Below, piece after piece: positions 34,905 to 45,911 of a stretch of DNA of 64,000 nucleotides. Within the stretch, counting starts at the first letter, position 1; each line of letters opens with the position of its first letter. Origin of the DNA: Lateolabrax maculatus. Lineage: Eukaryota; Chordata; Actinopteri; Acropomatiformes; Lateolabracidae. Under the pieces are notes generated by a model, which worked only from the letters and a program-made list of their open reading frames with translations, searched no databases and was not told the DNA's origin. The translations under genes were made by a program, and so were the position numbers. The stretch lies in assembly GCA_031216445.1 (NCBI GenBank), contig CM062199.1:6792501-6856500 (forward strand). The letters run 5' to 3'.

Positions 34905-35692
34905 CGGATGTGGTGGCAAAACCATTTTTTAAGACTATTCAGACATTTGACATCTGTGTGTTAATGGTAAAGGCAATGATATAATTAATAGTAGTATTTT
35001 TATATATACACAAAGAGGCTAGGAATATAGGAATATATTACTATAGATGCATTTTGACCCAGATGAAATGATACCAATGGCAACTTTTATAATCAAGGCT
35101 ACATTGTGTAATTCAATATTTTGTGTTTAAAACGACTAAAATGTCAAAATTGAATTGCCTTCATAAGACATATCACTCTAATCTGTCATGACTTTTTGAC
35201 ATTAGATAATTTACTGTTGTTTACCTGACCCTGACAGAATAATGTTCTATCTTATAATGTTTTATTGTCCGAGATACTGGAGGGTTAAATGCAGCTGCTG
35301 TCCCTGTTGATCTGGGCTTTTCAGTCGAGGCCTGTCATAGGACTTTCTGGTCTTAGCTGTCCTCTTTTCTCTGGCATTCATTCTGCGTGATGACAGCTCT
35401 GTCCTCTCTCCACTCACAAACTCCTCAGCTAGAGCTGTCACTAATTGCAGCGGTGCTGTTACTTAAGCTTCTAGTCAGATGCACTCTACACTGTGATGTG
35501 CGTGCAGAGGTGGGAACAAGGATATTAACATACTCCTCCGACCATGTTGGAATGAGGTCAGCTGAAAGGTCACAGGGAAGGGGACGTGGCTGAGTTAGAC
35601 TGTAAATACTAGGTGTCAAACACAAGGCGCATCACTCGGCATTCTCTCGCTGAACTTTGACCTTTCATCTGTGTTTGTTTTCCCTTTCTCAG

Positions 35693-35778
35693 ACTGCCAA
35701 AATTGGCATGTCGACCCCAGGGTTCCAGGAGGATATACCAAAGCATTTTGTTAAACCCAAACTCACACGTCAATTCAG
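35693..35778 (+). other. Exon-like segment of unknown affiliation
   Basis: A good acceptor (GTGTTTGTTTTCCCTTTCTCAG) ends at 35692; 86 bases later a moderate donor CAATTCAG|GTATTA follows. The segment is open in one frame: TAKIGMSTPGFQEDIP, then KHFVKPKLTRQF, with an ATG at 35708. It enters in phase 0 and leaves in phase 2, so it cannot feed plectin exon 2 in frame through this donor. I do not recognise the peptide. It may be a cryptic exon, a relic, or an untranslated alternative exon. Confidence 0.3.
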
Positions 35779-38107
35779 GTATTACAGCGGCATCATGTTG
35801 AGGGATGTTTTAGAACTCTGGGATTTCCCTGGATCTTAATGGGACGTTAAATTGTTTTGCATAAGAGGTTGGTAAAGAATTTCAATAGCCAGTATTCTCA
35901 GGCATAACAGGCCGAACAGGTGGCTCTTTTGGCTAAAGTAAGCTCACACTCAATCTCTGTTATACAAGGGCTAAGGGTTGAGGATGTGTCAAGTCACTTT
36001 AACAATGCAGTTAAAGTATAACATCCTGTTTGACCTGTTAAGGCCCCAGTACCATTTAATCAAACACATTGCCAAACAAATGCTCTTTTAGAGATGCATG
36101 TAAGACACACAGAGGGCTGTGTGGGCTGTGGTGGTTGAGTTCTGGCTCTGGCACTGGCCTGGTTTGTTGAAAACCATCATTCTTCCCGGAAACAGCCACA
36201 GCTCCCACTCTGGAGCAATCCAACTACCACTTACTGTACACCAGTGTGTGTGTGTGCATGTGTTTTTTCCAGGACTCATGAGTGTACATAAAACAGCCTA
36301 GATGGCCTACACCACTGTGACTGCCGCTGGTGAACCAGTGGGCATGAGTCATAACATAAACAGGGAACTTATGTCCCAGGGGCTCATAGAAACCCAAAGG
36401 GGCTTTGGATACAGTTCTTATGTCCTCTGGGTATAGTGAACTAACCCTAATGAGACAGAAAGACAAATGGAGCACATATGGGACGTTCATTTAGAGCTGA
36501 TTTTATTTATGAGCAGCACTGGGATAATGGAAACACATCCAGTCCTGTGCTGGGAGTTTATTTGTACCCCTGGTGACCTCCATTAGGGTTTTCTCAGCAC
36601 TCCTTGGTCCATATAGTATACAGGGACTTCAGCAGTTTACCCAAGTGTCGCTTTATGACTGTGTTCTTTGTATGCAGTTATAGTAATTAATCCACTACAG
36701 AAAACATCAGTTCTTAGTCAAATAAACAAAATGTGATTTCAGTTTAATGTCAAAAGTTTCTTGAGTCATTTTTCATGACTCAGTTTTTTCTTCAGACTGC
36801 GCCTCAATCCAGAGACTCTGCAGAGGGAATCACTGCGCTGAGGCCAAGAAACCTTTCCATCACGGATGAAGGCATGTTCTTTCTCTTTTAAAACCAATCT
36901 TTTGGAAGAACACCTCTTATCGTTCCAATTCTTCAGTTTGTCAACTGATTTTCCAAAACACATTTCCACAACTGCTGTATGTTTGAGACTTTGAGTTTGT
37001 TGCCCTATATTCAGCTGATATCTCAAATTTCAATTTTTAATATCCAAAATACAGCTCTGTCCATTCTGAGGTTGCAAGGATATGATACCAATTAAATTAA
37101 ATTGTATTAACATATTGCATTGATAACATGTTATCAACAACAAATGCACTTTTTCACTTGGGATCAAAAACACTGCTGTTTACTGTAAATCACTTCACTT
37201 CACCCAAAAATGCTGCTCTGTGGGTGATTGTGGTCAACGTGTGAGGAGATCAGGGAGCATCTTGTCCTGGGTCAGAGGTCAGTGTCCTGTAAGAGGAGAA
37301 CACAGCATATTTAGATCACTTTTCTTTTCAAATGGGTCCTTTGAACAGCTCAGCTGTGCCCCGTTGTAAATTGTCACATCCTGAAGTTGACTGGTGACAC
37401 TTGGCACGTGTGTCAACCAGCACACAGAGGAGACTGCTCCTTTGAACATAAAATCATTACTTGGTAATTCAAACAACAATTCCTTGTACAAGTTGGGGAG
37501 TTGTTGATGTTATACTTGTAGATTTTTGGATCTAGAAAACATAGTAGGGATTGAAAATCTAGTAATTATAATATTATAAGAGACTTCTCTGTTGCTTCAA
37601 GGCTGCATTAAACAGTCACATAAACCAACACACCCCGAGGCTCTGAAACACCTCCCCTTTATATTGCTTGTGTATGTATAAACAATCGCGGACACAGGTA
37701 GAAGACGGTAATGTTTGAGCAGCGGTTTTCTCATCGGCAGTTAATCCAAAGTCCAGTTTTAGATGTATAATGTTTAACAAGTATGCATCAAGGGGTTGAC
37801 TGGGATGTTGTCGTTTAATCCACAGCCTGGCTGGAAAAAAATATGACTGCTGGAAATAATTAATAATTAATAAGCAACACACTCACCCTAAGTGTAGGAC
37901 AAACTACATGATGAGTAAAGTTGACATGAAGGTAATGTTGAATTACCTGTCTGCTATCTTTTTGTCTCGTCCACAACTGAGGAGGGCAGGGCCCAGTTTC
38001 ACCTGTTGAAAAGTGGTTCCTGTTTCTTTTTTAAGTCTCATCACACCAGCTGGCACAGTGTGTCGGGAACACAGCGGGATACTGGTGAATTTTGCATCAG
38101 GCACATA

Positions 38108-38207
38108 ATGGCTGGGTTATGGAACCTTGAACGAGAGAATTACCTTCATGAGATGAGCTCATATGGAGAAAGGAGCAGATATTTGTACAGTAAGATGTGT
38201 TGTGCAG
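38108..38207 (+). CDS. plec: Candidate plectin first coding exon, 1f-like position
   Basis: The first ATG in the frame (38108) opens 33 codons, MAGLWNLERENYLHEM then SSYGERSRYLYSKMCCA, ending on a strong donor TGCAG|GTGAGT with one base left over, the phase 1 needed for exon 2. A second possible donor in the same phase, TACA|GTAAGA, lies at 38189. Mammalian exon 1f encodes a similarly sized acidic/Tyr-containing peptide beginning MAG and sits between 1b and 1a, as this does; beyond that I see only weak similarity, so the 1f assignment is tentative. 1f is associated with focal adhesions in mammals. Confidence 0.45.
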
Positions 38208-39791
38208 GTGAGTGGTGAGACCTGACGTATGGGCTGGATGGGGAGGAGTTAGTTTATTGATCTGTAATTTTTTCAGCATGGTGAAACCACGTGGCTGTTA
38301 CTACCAGAGCCATGCACAAAGAGACTGAACAGGAGTTAAAAGTTTTAGGTTGAATCTTTATTGTATTCTAATATTTCAGTAAATGTGTCATAAAGTTGTT
38401 GAATATTTTAAAATGTCCCATATACTCATTTTAAAATAGAAGAATAATAACAAAAATAATGATAATAATAATGATGATGAATGGTATATACCTGTGTTTA
38501 AATGCATTTTATATTAACCTCTTAACAATATTGTGGAATAATTTATTCATAATAATTTTGTTTTTACAAAATAATTAGAAAGATAAATTAGATAGATTGG
38601 ATTTCGAGAATACTTTACATCAACACAATTTTAGAGTTTTTAGACCGCAAACTGACTGCTTTGAGTATAGTTTTTTTGTTACTTTTCCATTTTGAACACA
38701 ATACAGACTCACAGAATGAGTGTGTAGTCGGTTTTTTAACAGACACTTAGAGGTTAGAGCAGCCTGTACAGTTTCTGTAGCCTGAGATGTGAAACCCAGG
38801 GAAAAAAAAGTCCACATGAGTTGAAGTCCCACCCCACATCCAGCTAACTTTCTGCTCCAGTTTGTTTTCTTTTGGTCTCTGTAGGTCAGTTACTGACCCA
38901 ATGTCAGCACGTGTTGACTTGAGTTTTCTGAATATGCACAAAAACAGAAGAAACCTTTATTTTCTTAGAAATTGTGTCTAAAGTAAAAAATTAAAACCAC
39001 CGGGCTTCTCTCCTTGCTGCTGCTGCAATAGATCCCACCATAAAATCAAATGTAAGGGAAGAAGTATTTCATGCAATGCATACATCACAACCATCAACAA
39101 GCACTTCGGCACGCCTGTGTTATGATGGGAGGTACCATACATATGGGAACTGTCTTTCTAAAGTCAACATTTGAGGTGTGGTACTGGCCTGGAGATAATG
39201 AAAAGTAGATGTAATGTCAAATAAAACACATTCAGTCCTTTTGATTGGCTACAGGTTGCAGTAATACAAGAATTTGCAGTTTTAAAGCAAAACCTCATAA
39301 TATTGTCATGTTGTAAATGAGTAACTATCATAGATAGCATTATCTTTATTAACTAGTTTAAAAGCAGCATGTCCAACCTGATAGTGTCAGGTTGTATCTA
39401 AGAAATGTTATGGCGTCTGGGGATAAGATATCTATAGAAGAGAATAACTCACATGCATTAATCTACTACATAACCAACATTATGATCAAGTGTGACTGAT
39501 CATGCTAACCTAACCTTAACCTTACCATCTATTTGATAATTCTAAAGTATTACTATAGAGAAGGATAGGACATTAGAGAGGTAATATTTATTTACGTTAT
39601 ACTATTTTACATAATCATACAATATACATATAGAACTTAACACTTTACAGTTTACAACAATCTATGATGGTATCAACAAGATGGTGCTCCTAAACAATTT
39701 TGTTGAATCCCTTTTTTATCTGGAGATCTTTTTTTAATAGTTTATAGCTTCATTGTTGCAGAATCTACTTAGTAGTAGAGGTTGTGCTCTG

Positions 39792-39805
39792 GTGCCATCT
39801 AGTGG
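39792..39805 (-). promoter_or_regulatory. CTCF-like motif
   Basis: On the minus strand the sequence reads CCACTAGATGGCAC, a full match to the CTCF core consensus CCASYAGRKGGCRS. It lies between the 1f-like and 1a first exons. Occupancy cannot be judged from sequence. Confidence 0.45.
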
Positions 39806-42686
39806 TAAGGAACAATTTGATGCCTTCACCCAGTGGAAGAGAGGAGTGTGCAGGGTGGAGGACGGTGTTTTCCTTTCCACGTCAAATGGGTCAGTTATGG
39901 GAGACTCCGTCTCCGTGTCTAAAAATACAGCCATGAGTAAGAGTCAGTCACAGCTACCACTGCACATGGTTCTGTATGTTTGTAGCTGTTGTCATAGAAA
40001 CATCGCTCAAGTTCCCCTTTTTCCACATTTACATGGGTAAGATCAGTTATGGAAATACCACATGTCATGATAATGGATTAATAGAACTCCAAAGAAAAGG
40101 GGAACCTACAATAGCTGCTTTAGGTTTAGTAATAAAGGCTGATATTCTTTATAGGTTATTTTTTTCTCCAGTTGTCTCTGTGCAGTTTGTCATAGCCTAT
40201 ATGTAATAAAGGTTGGGGGCAACAAATTACTTACTCTTGTAACTAAAATTGAGTAGCTTTTTGTGTACTTTTGTGTAATTTTTTATCATTTTTTTTCAGT
40301 GTTTTATTTAAGTTAATATTCCACATTTCTATAGAAACAAATATATTACTATGATTTATTAATGATGAATTGATTCACTCGGGTTAGAGGTGAAACAATT
40401 AGTTGAGTAATTGATTTCACAACAACAAAAAGTTGTTTGTTGCAGCCCTAATTCAGTTCGGCAAAACTTTTATATTTGATTTTATTCAAGGGCATTTTTG
40501 CATTTTGGCATAAGAGAAGAAGAACGGTGATAGCAGCATGCAAACAGCACCGCAGTGAGCCCTGAAGAAGGTGACAAAGTCAGCATGAATGTTTTGTGTT
40601 TTTATTTGATGTAGTTTGTTTCCCTATGGAGAAAAGGAAACAAGGCATGGAAAAGTTGGTGGTTATAATCACATCCAAACCCACAGTCACATCCTTTTCA
40701 GATTTATAGCTCTGAAAATTCTGTTTGGAGTATGATAATTAAAGACACAGTGATCATAAAACACCACTAATACAGCTCTAAACTTTTGCTGACTTGCACT
40801 TTATTTAGGCATTGCATTTTGTCAAGCGCTATTAAAAAACATTTGGTTACAACGTCAGCTCATTTTTCTTGGCATTGTCATATTTTGCAAATTAAGCCTA
40901 AATTCACTTTTACATTAGTTCTTCTCAGACAAGTGACAGCACCGAAGCTGTAGTGGTCGTTGCTCTCACCTGCAGAGGGAGGCACATGCTATTTTAAATG
41001 TCGTCCTCTGTGCAGTCAAACTGAAGCTTTCTCAGCTCTTTCCCCCAATTGCCCTGTTGTATTTGAATTCACCAAATTAAACTGATAAAATCCCAGATGT
41101 GGGACTTTCCACAGAGGCTCCTGAAGCTCAGCACTGAGCTATTTTAAAGCTCAGCTGCCGTGCCTAATCCAGAGGCTTGTTGAGTCTTAGTTAAATTGGG
41201 TTTGCAGCTTCAACGTTAGATCTAATTCTGACAATGACAACGTTATCTAAAGTCTGCTGTCAGGTTGGAGACACTTGTGGATAATAACTGGACAGTGCAT
41301 CACGGCACAGTTATGACTCAGACCTGTGATTAGAATGAATGTTTAGAGACTCTTGTGTCAGCTGGATGAGCAGATATCTAAATAAATCTAAATTTAAATA
41401 AAAAGATTTAAATGTAAAAGGCTTAAAAAATATACAGTCTAAAAAAAAGTCTAAAAACTTTTACAGAACATAATTTGAAATTAGTGCATTTTACCTGATT
41501 TATTAAACACAGTTAACAGCTAATTTAATACAATTATATTTAATAACATAGCCGTGGTGCTCTCATTAGCTTTACTTCACTGGAAAACAGGCTGTCCTTG
41601 ACAGTGTATTTGCAGGGAGTCTGTGTTTTGTGTTCAAGTTTCCTTCTGCTTTTGTGAGTTTTTAGTTTAAAATATGATTTTCAATGGAATCATTCCTCCA
41701 GGTCGTATTAAAAAAAGGCTTTAAAATGTGTTACATTTGGTGTGCCATGTGCCACAGTGTCTGAGTCATGTACTGATCATCGAAGCTTGGATACTACTAC
41801 CATTGATCTTTATAAATCCTTACCTTCGAAAGGACGGCCCTTCCTCTCCTTCTGCCTCCTCCCTCCTCCTCCTCTTTACAGAACAACTAAGGTGATAATC
41901 CAGGGTGTGTTTAGGCTGCTCCTTGTTTTATCAACATTCCCTTTTCTGTGGGGTGTGGTGGCCTGGTATTGCGTTAAATACTTACACTTTCACCTGAATT
42001 GACCTTGGGGGAGATTAAGGGGTTTAAGGGAGGAATGAGATAAATGGGAGAGGGACAAAGATAAGAGCTAACCTGGGAGAGCAAATCCTTTCTGCAGCCA
42101 TTTTATCCTCTACAATGAAAGGTGTTGTCCAGCCTCCCTCTGCCTACACTCTTAAATTTGCTCTGCAGTTCAGCACTTCCAAAAACCATAATGACCCATT
42201 CTTGGAATTCTTTTGTCCTCTACTGTGTTTGCTTTGTTTGGGATTAGAGTCCCCAGTGCTTAAATACAGATTGTTCCAGGCCTAAATGGTTGCAAGCTCA
42301 ACCATGTGTTTGTCAGTATCCATTAGAGCATATGTGTTTTTAAACAGATGTTTGGGCAACAAAGGGTCCTGTTCAGCTTTATGTAGCTGTATTAGTTTCA
42401 CCAGCAGGTATAAGTGATTAGAAACACAAGTATAACAGATAGTGCCACATGTGGGATTTTAGCATCAAGAGATTACTTCAAGGCATTTGTATGATCTCTA
42501 AAAACATTGATTTATTTTTGGCACAAAAAAAAAAAAAAGGGGGACAGCGATGGGGTTTGTGGGAAATGTGGTTTTCAGAACCACAAGCACTGGTGTGGGA
42601 TGGAACCAACCCATGATGCTGGTGGTCACATTTCGTTATGGTAATTATAGCAAACCATTTTCACAATGATACAGTATATTGTTTGG

Positions 42687-42965
42687 TAACAAGACTAAGA
42701 GTCTACAGCAACGCTAGCAGCTCAGTGAGACTACATTTAGGCACAACGTGGTTTGAGCTAAATGCTTACGTTAGGATGTAAACTTGCTCTCAATGACATT
42801 GCTTACATGCTGATGTTTAGCAGGTATAATGTTTAGCATCTTAGTATTTGCATGCTAAGATTTACTAGTTACCAGTAAACATAAAGTACAGCTGAGGCTG
42901 ATGGGAATGTCTTTAGTTTTGCAGTTATAAAACCAAAGTATCGGGCATTATCCCCTGCAAACATT
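42687..42965 (+). repeat. Dispersed teleost repeat, copy 2
   Basis: It aligns by eye with 1183-1420: AACAAGACTAAGAGTCTACAG, GGTTTGAGCTAAATGC, and GAGGCTGATGGGAATGTC are shared. It also carries the 'GCTAGCAGCTCAGTGAG' and 'ACATGCTGATGTTTAGCA' phrases typical of this fish element. Confidence 0.75.
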
Positions 42966-43792
42966 CAGCTTATAAATAGATAGTAATGCACTTCACGTCA
43001 GATAACGTAGTCCATTGTATCAGAGTCAGAATGTCTGCTGGGCAATTGCAAGATCAGTGTGGGAAGAGCAAGACCAACTACCCTGTCACTTCCATCATAA
43101 AAATGATCAAACCTCAAACTTGTCATTTTGAAAGAAAATACTTTCTCCTCTTATTTGCACTAAGCTCTCTCTTTCTCTCTTTCTCTCTGCTCATATAAAA
43201 AGCCATAAGTGTTCCATCTGGTTTTGATGAAGCTGAGATGAGGGAGCAGTGTAATAAGCATGTTGAGACCTTAATGATATGTCTTCCTTTTTGGTGGAAA
43301 GATCTCATGACTAAGATGTTCCACACTTTCTGCATCCTCGCCTCGCTCCCATTCGAGTCCCCTGCTAGTGTTTCCCATGAGGTTTAGAAATCCAGCTCAA
43401 GAAGGTGCCGGTACATGTTCCACTGCCAGACCGTCACGAGTTCTCAGTTACCGTCTACTAGTTGCTTCTGCATCTTAGATAACCTCGAAAAGCATTAGTA
43501 TTCGGTTTGTTTTCTTTTGAGAAAATCTTAATAGACCTTTTGCTGCAATGTTCAAACAATTTAAGTCTAATCGCTGCATGTATACTTTCAGGCTGTTTGG
43601 GAAAAAAAACATTTTACAATGAAAACCTATTAGTTCTTTACAGTAAATTTTGGATTCGGTATGATTCCTTTCCTTTTTTTGTTTTAATTGCCTGCCCGCA
43701 TACCACTCCTTCATTCCTCAGCTTGCCTAGGCATTGTATAGAACTACAAAGGTGTGTCTCCAAATTTGCTAACGTGGCTCAAAATGAGTCAG

Positions 43793-43813
43793 TGCGCGCA
43801 CACACACACACAC
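43793..43813. repeat. CG/CA microsatellite
   Basis: Short GCGCGCACACACACACACA run, directly visible. Confidence 0.9.
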
Positions 43814-45793
43814 TATCTCCCACACCCGCACAGACACACTTACACTGACGCATTAAGTGCTTTCATGTTCATACAGGTCGTTTTCAATACCCAGCACTCT
43901 GGAAGAAAAAGTGTTTTTAGATGCCTGATATGTGATGTCAGTCAGGTTCGGGGAAATAAGATATATACCCACCTTCGGACTACAGGGGCAGGATTTAGCA
44001 GCGGTAGGACACACCCTGCCCCCCAACTTAGCTGTCAGCACATACTAGCCATATAAGGGACCATTATGGAGGGGCTTTATGTAACAAAGCCCCAAACTCT
44101 TTGATTAGGTCTGAATACATACAGGACTCGGGACTCACAGTTGCTGGAACTGTGTGCCGAAGAGAAAGTTTAAAGCAAGAATACATAACTTTTAAAATAA
44201 GAAATAACACAATATTCCTTTTGCAAATAAAAAGTTAAATTCATAAGCAATAAGAATGCACCACTGCTCAATTCAGTGCACTCAGAGGTTTTGCTGCTAC
44301 AGCTTTTCTTGGTCTGGTATGACCAATAGCTTATGGCAGCTAATTTTAGATAATATTGGCAAACTTTATGTGGGGTTACTTTAACAGAAATTTGACTAAT
44401 GAAACTGTCAAAAATTGCTACTCATTTGAATTTAGTTGGAAAATAACTTTGTATCCAGGGTGTGATTCTAGAAATGCTTAGAAAGTTTCTTTAAGAAGAC
44501 ACTCTCTCTCAAGTAATGCCTTATTTAAAACATTCGCTATTCTTAACATTATATCTGCCTTCACCTCCCTGGAAAAAACCCTGTTGTTCACAGGAAGTAA
44601 TACATTTGATGTTCTCTAGTTAGTTTGGACTAAATAGGAAATGTGTAGTTAGGCTGAGAAGCAATGGGAACTGTGACTAAACAACAAAGAAAAGAGCTCC
44701 AGCTACAGTAACCCAAACTAACTCAGATTTGCCTTCAAGTAAATGGAAAAACATCCTACAGGACCGGCCATATGGTTTAATTAAGTGAGAAATGCATTGC
44801 ATGCAGTCACAATGCTTGGACGTGTGTTTGGTCTTTAAACACATTCATACTGGGTCACTGAATTACAAGCTTCTATAATTTTAAGTTAATCAGTGATGTT
44901 CAGGGTGTGGTCATTTATCACTGTCTGGAATTCATAGCAGCCCTTCCCAAAACTATCTCATCGCCCATCTCTTCCTTTTTTTTGTCAGAGTGAGTAATTC
45001 TTAATGTGAAATGTCTGAGGAATGCTGTGAATAAGTAATGAGTAACCATGAGATGTGCATTTGTGTGTATGTGAGTGTGGGAGTGAGAAATTTTTACCTT
45101 TTTAGGCTTGTTGGATATCTATGTTACTTCTGGGCTCATATTGTATATCGTTCATTAAAGTTCTATTCAGTGCAATATAAAGGATAAAAAAATAATCAGC
45201 AGACTTTTACGAGTTTTATTATCTCTAGTGACTCAGCATGTGTGTGTATTGTCTTGCGCAACGAAGAAGTTAGGTGATAGTACATGCAGGTTACCACACC
45301 TTGCCCTTCCCTGCCTCTCCTCCTTCTTCCTCCCCTCAGCGAAACATGGCACACTGCAAGAGGAAGGGGTGTGTTTACAGCCCTACCCACCTTGTCTTCC
45401 TTGCTCAAGCGCCACTAAATACACACTCGCACATCACACACAAGGACAGGCCCAGAATTCATAGCCCACAGGCAACATTTGCTATGAAAGGAATAGAGTG
45501 AGCGGGCGAAAAAGGAAAAGGGAGAGAAAAAAAAAAGGAGGAAGAAGAAGGGCAGAGCCGAACTCAATAAGGGAGTGAGGAGGTTGAGAGGCAGAAAGGG
45601 GAGAGAAATCATAGGTTTGTGAAGTGCTGAGCGGATTGTGGCCACAGGACTGCATATTCTGGGACGATCCGAGGGCCAGAGGGACAGATAGAAGCAAGAA
45701 AAAGCAGAAGTCGCCATCAAGGGGAAAACCAAACCAAAACCAAGGATATTTTATCATTAGGATTATTATTGCGTGTGCTGACAAAGAGTGACA

Positions 45794-45911
45794 ATGACCT
45801 CTCAGCAGCAGAAGTACAGGAATTTCTCCACTGACAGCATGGGCAGAGAGAGGGTGCCCTCAGACGAAGGCTATTACCAGGGGATGCTGAAGGCTATGGA
45901 CGGCAGGAAAG
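45794..45911 (+). CDS. plec: Plectin first coding exon 1a (hemidesmosomal isoform)
   Basis: Thirty-nine codons: MTSQQQKYRNFSTDSMGRER, then VPSDEGYYQGMLKAMDGRK, with one leftover base (phase 1). The end resembles the mammalian 1a peptide (KRTSSEDNLYLAVLRASEGKK): Arg-x-x-Ser-(E/D)(D/E) followed by a Tyr/Leu amphipathic stretch and a basic end. In mammals 1a is the keratinocyte isoform that targets hemidesmosomes through integrin beta4, and its peptide takes part in calmodulin binding. The ATG has A at -3 after a purine-rich leader. The donor AAAG|GTACCA is weak compared with the other first exons. It is the first exon nearest to exon 2, as in mammals. Confidence 0.85.

Larger units (their letters stand above)
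33776..38107. other. Spacer between first exons 1b and the 1f-like candidate
   Basis: Holds a reverse-oriented teleost repeat fragment (34721-34810), a 15-base-arm inverted repeat (34869-34904) and an exon-like segment (35693-35778). A consensus donor for the minus strand (CTTACCTG near 33981) has no accompanying open frame. Nothing else is recognisable. Confidence 0.5.
38208..45793. other. Spacer upstream of first exon 1a
   Basis: No convincing coding exon. It contains a perfect-consensus CTCF motif (39792-39805), a teleost repeat copy (42687-42965), a CA run (43793-43813), an A run at 42525, and a GC-balanced, unique-looking stretch at about 40920-41340. The last 300 bases are strikingly purine-rich (45505-45556 GGCGAAAAAGG...GAAGAAG) and probably form the 1a leader. 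Confidence 0.5.

Noticed and set aside
35708..35768. Phase-1 use of the 35693 segment through a GTCAAT donor at 35769
   Set aside because: The donor CAC|GTCAAT is very poor and would put His in place of the invariant Asp of DERDR.
38006..38107. N-terminal extension of the 1f-like exon
   Set aside because: The frame upstream of 38108 opens with TTG and contains no ATG.
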